From: Larix sibirica
Lineage: Eukaryota > Streptophyta > Pinopsida > Pinales > Pinaceae
Assembly: GCA_004151065.3 (NCBI GenBank)
Contig: NWUY0300006706.1
Coordinates: 46,559 to 70,204, forward strand
Reading direction: 5' to 3'
Length of the DNA: 23,646 nucleotides
Made by a program: the position numbers and the translations under genes. Of this stretch, positions 21,379-23,646 are shown piece after piece (the stretch's first letter is position 1; each line of letters begins with the position of its first letter). Below the pieces are notes generated by a model. It was given only the letters and a program-made list of their open reading frames with translations, was not told where the DNA came from and made no database searches.

Positions 21379-21912
21379 TGTTGGTTGTTAATGTTGGCTA
21401 TGTACTTTTGCCAAACAGTTTGCATTTACATTGATTTATAACTTTCCACATATGTTTTGCATTTTAATCAAACATTTTGTCAAACATATTACAATTGTTG
21501 GGTATGTATTAAATTCTCTACATGACTACCCACCTTTTGTCGAGGGTTCAGGGGGGACCTACCCCCCTGGATGGGGGGCAACGTGCCCCCATTTGGGGGT
21601 TAGGGGGAGAATCCCCCGAGAAAAAAAAATTGGGCTATTTTTTGCCCCATTTTTGGCTATTTTCGGCCAATGGTTTTCAGCCCATTGTATTTTGATTCCA
21701 GATTAGGAATTAGGGTGTTGGAGGTTGGTAAATACCTATTTATTGTATTGTAAACAGTTGATTTAATACAATGAAAGAAACAACGAGAGCGGTGAAGCTC
21801 TAGATAAGATGGTTTTCCCAGTTAAAGGTTTCCAAGGTAAAATATCTATGTAATGTGTGTGTGTGTGTGTGTTCTTGTTTTACTTTTTGTTTATGCTTAA
21901 GAATTGTATGCA
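21379..21912 (+). mobile_element. Probable Ty1/copia-like LTR (copy 2)
   Basis: Identical duplicate of 15035-15568. The triple hairpin is at 21549-21617 and (GT)9 at 21855-21872. The same caveats about its edges apply. Confidence 0.4.
21549..21617. repeat. Three consecutive G/C hairpins (copy 2)
   Basis: Exact duplicate of the hairpin block at 15205-15273, with the same 5-nt loops. Confidence 0.9.
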
Positions 21913-21913
21913 T

Positions 21914-23312
21914 TGTTACACTTAATCAGGTTTAGAACTAAAAACAATCACCCCAAATGCACATCAGATAGGAGGAAAAAATTGGCATTTTATTATGTAT
22001 AGATGGAAAAAGTACAAATAACTATGGGCTGATATGGCAGCTACAATATTCTAAGACACAGAATCAAAACTTGGAAATGATGTCAGTCTCTTCTAATGAC
22101 CGATACGCTCTTCTTTCAATCCTTCACTGGTGCCCCAAAAATTCCTCTAAATCAGTGTTGGCTCTTCTGGAGGTAATTTGTCTCCTCTAGAGGCTCTTGA
22201 CCTCCTAAGATGCCTCACGAACTTCACTCAAAATACTCATGTCCCTCCTATTCCTTCATGACTCTTCAAAATATGGATATTGAGTTCTCCAAAATCCCCA
22301 CAACCTTCATGGTGCTCCTCATGGAATCCTCACATGTTAGTCACACCCCCAAAGCAAGAAATAAAATCCTCCAAGTGCCAAGAGATGGAATCACAGACTG
22401 CAGAACCCCTCACGCCCCTTCTTCTCTTTCCACGGCCTATAGGAGTCCCCTCGTCCCTCCTTTGTTGTTTCACATCCTATCGAAAACTTCACGGCCCTCC
22501 CTCTTGGTCTCATGGCTAATGAAATTTCGCGTGGCCCTTCCTAATCCTCATGATGTTGAGAAATGGGTGGTATGACCACTCAATAATCCACCATGGTCCC
22601 TTCTAACCCCATGGATCCTCCTCCTCATCTTACTACCCTATATGGAGATGGATAGGGCCCTCCAACAATCCTCACGACCTCCACAATGATCTTCACGAAT
22701 TAAACAATACCCATGGACCTACAAAAGAAGGGGATCAAGAATTCCACTAGCACAATTGATCCTCCAAATTCCACATATCTAAACCCTCAAGTATCCCATG
22801 GATGTTGATGGCCCTGCCAGAAGTTGAACAGGTCCTTTAAGGAAAGACTCCCAAGCAAGACAATTATGCTCTAAGTGCCCATGCCAATGCAAAGAAGGGA
22901 ATCGACCCCCTCAGGAAAATCCCCAAGCAAAATGATACAAACTAAAGATGAAATTTATGGATAAGCTCAATTGGAAACCTCATATGGACTCCCTTATACG
23001 TCTAGCTAGGGTGGAATCGTGCACCACCAAAACCAAACTAGTATGGAAGGGTTTTTCAAACCCTAACGAAAACCCTGGTACACCAGGCTACTCCACAAGA
23101 GACCAAATCCAAAATGCATGATGATAAAATGAGGTGATTCCCCTCCTCTTATCTCTCTAGATCTCCATACCATAGGAAATACCATGGAAAAACCAATACC
23201 ATCTATTGAAATATCCCCCTTATAATTAAACGCCACTTTAATAATATAACAATTTTATGCCTACATGACATCAAATAACCCCTGGAATTATCACTTGGGA
23301 GGGGACATGACA
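21914..23312 (-). mobile_element. 3' LTR of a Ty3/gypsy-type element (copy 2)
   Basis: Duplicate of 15570-16968 with one substitution at 23018, where this copy has CG and the other has TG. The TATA box lies at 22990-22998 on the minus strand. Confidence 0.6.
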
Positions 23313-23506
23313 GTCCTCCCTTCCCAAGATTGCTTGTCCTCAAGCAATGCCACCATAACTTGACACTCCACATAATGAATCAGACTAAAACTGGAAATAA
23401 TACTAGGGTCCCAACCCAACCTGAAAGGGGTGAAGCATCCTCCACTTGATACATGGTATGTCATGGTACTGACATAAGAAATCCAATCAATACTATTGAT
23501 AAGCAT
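23291..23506 (-). pseudogene. Tail of a Ty3/gypsy polyprotein (copy 2)
   Basis: Same 71 codons as at 16947-17162. Here the upstream sequence is present: an in-frame TAG lies four codons before the ATG, so the frame does not extend and the gene is broken or the ATG is only a fragment start. Confidence 0.4.
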
Positions 23507-23646
23507 AACAAATCGATACTACAACAACTCGATCAACCCCTCAAAGAACTGCTCTATTAGTTAAGCAACCTCGTGAGAGAAAAAACTGGCTCTCGCCTCT
23601 GTGTTAGCTATTGAACTATCTAATATTAAAATATCAGGGTACCAAG
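23313..23646 (-). mobile_element. Polypurine tract and 3' internal region of the gypsy-type element
   Basis: The polypurine tract is at 23313-23328 and internal sequence continues to the window edge. The last 90 bp (23557-23646) are present only after copy 2. No integrase or chromodomain motif is legible in this short stretch; the rest of the element would lie to the right of the window. Confidence 0.45.

Larger units (their letters stand above)
17214..23556. repeat. Copy 2 of the 6.3-kb direct repeat
   Basis: It repeats 10870-17212 base for base except at 19758 (T for G) and 23018 (C for T). It begins at the first base after the N, with no extra sequence, and continues into new sequence at 23557. 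All sub-features recur at +6344: AT-rich DNA, minisatellite blocks, copia-like LTR, hairpins, (GT)9, gypsy LTR, polypurine tract and ORF tail. Confidence 0.97.

Overview
The window looks like intergenic DNA from a large, repeat-rich seed-plant nuclear genome. A conifer or other gymnosperm is my best guess, not a proof. It is AT-rich and has no intact host gene, rRNA, tRNA or CRISPR array. The recognisable content is plant LTR-retrotransposon remains (primer-binding sites matching plant initiator tRNA-Met, a polypurine tract, LTR ends), degenerate tandem repeats and one small retroposon insertion. Three single Ns (1525, 10807, 17213) interrupt the sequence.

Layout. 1-2090: badly decayed, minus-strand, Glu/Lys-rich coding remains of an LTR retrotransposon. 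2091-3679: its primer-binding site and a probable long LTR that contains an unusual cluster of CCGCAATT-like motifs. 3680-10601: an old array of four diverged copies of a roughly 2.1-kb unit. Each unit carries a PBS-like site and most carry a TATA-like box in minus orientation, so the array seems built from LTR plus leader sequence. Local 32-, 96- and 110-bp duplications occur inside it, and a ~250-bp retroposon with a 13-bp target-site duplication sits in the fourth copy. 10602-10869: unassigned AT-rich sequence crossing an N.

10870-17212 is repeated at 17214-23556 with an exact offset of 6344 bp. I saw only two substitutions and no indel, and a single N sits exactly on the junction. Each copy contains, in order: AT-rich DNA, two blocks of a degenerate 26-bp minisatellite separated by about 1.2 kb, a probable plus-strand Ty1/copia-like LTR with three G/C hairpins and a (GT)9 tract, and a minus-strand Ty3/gypsy-type LTR with polypurine tract and the tail of the internal region. 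The copies meet like two unmerged overlapping contigs: the first copy stops at the N, and the second begins at the first base after the N and reads on past the point where the first stops. I therefore read the 'duplication' as most likely an assembly artefact. If so, every feature in the second copy is a duplicate record of the first.

No genes work together here and I found no support for a new functional system. The observations most worth checking are the dovetail duplication, the retrotransposon-derived 2.1-kb array, the triple hairpin and the 26-bp minisatellite.
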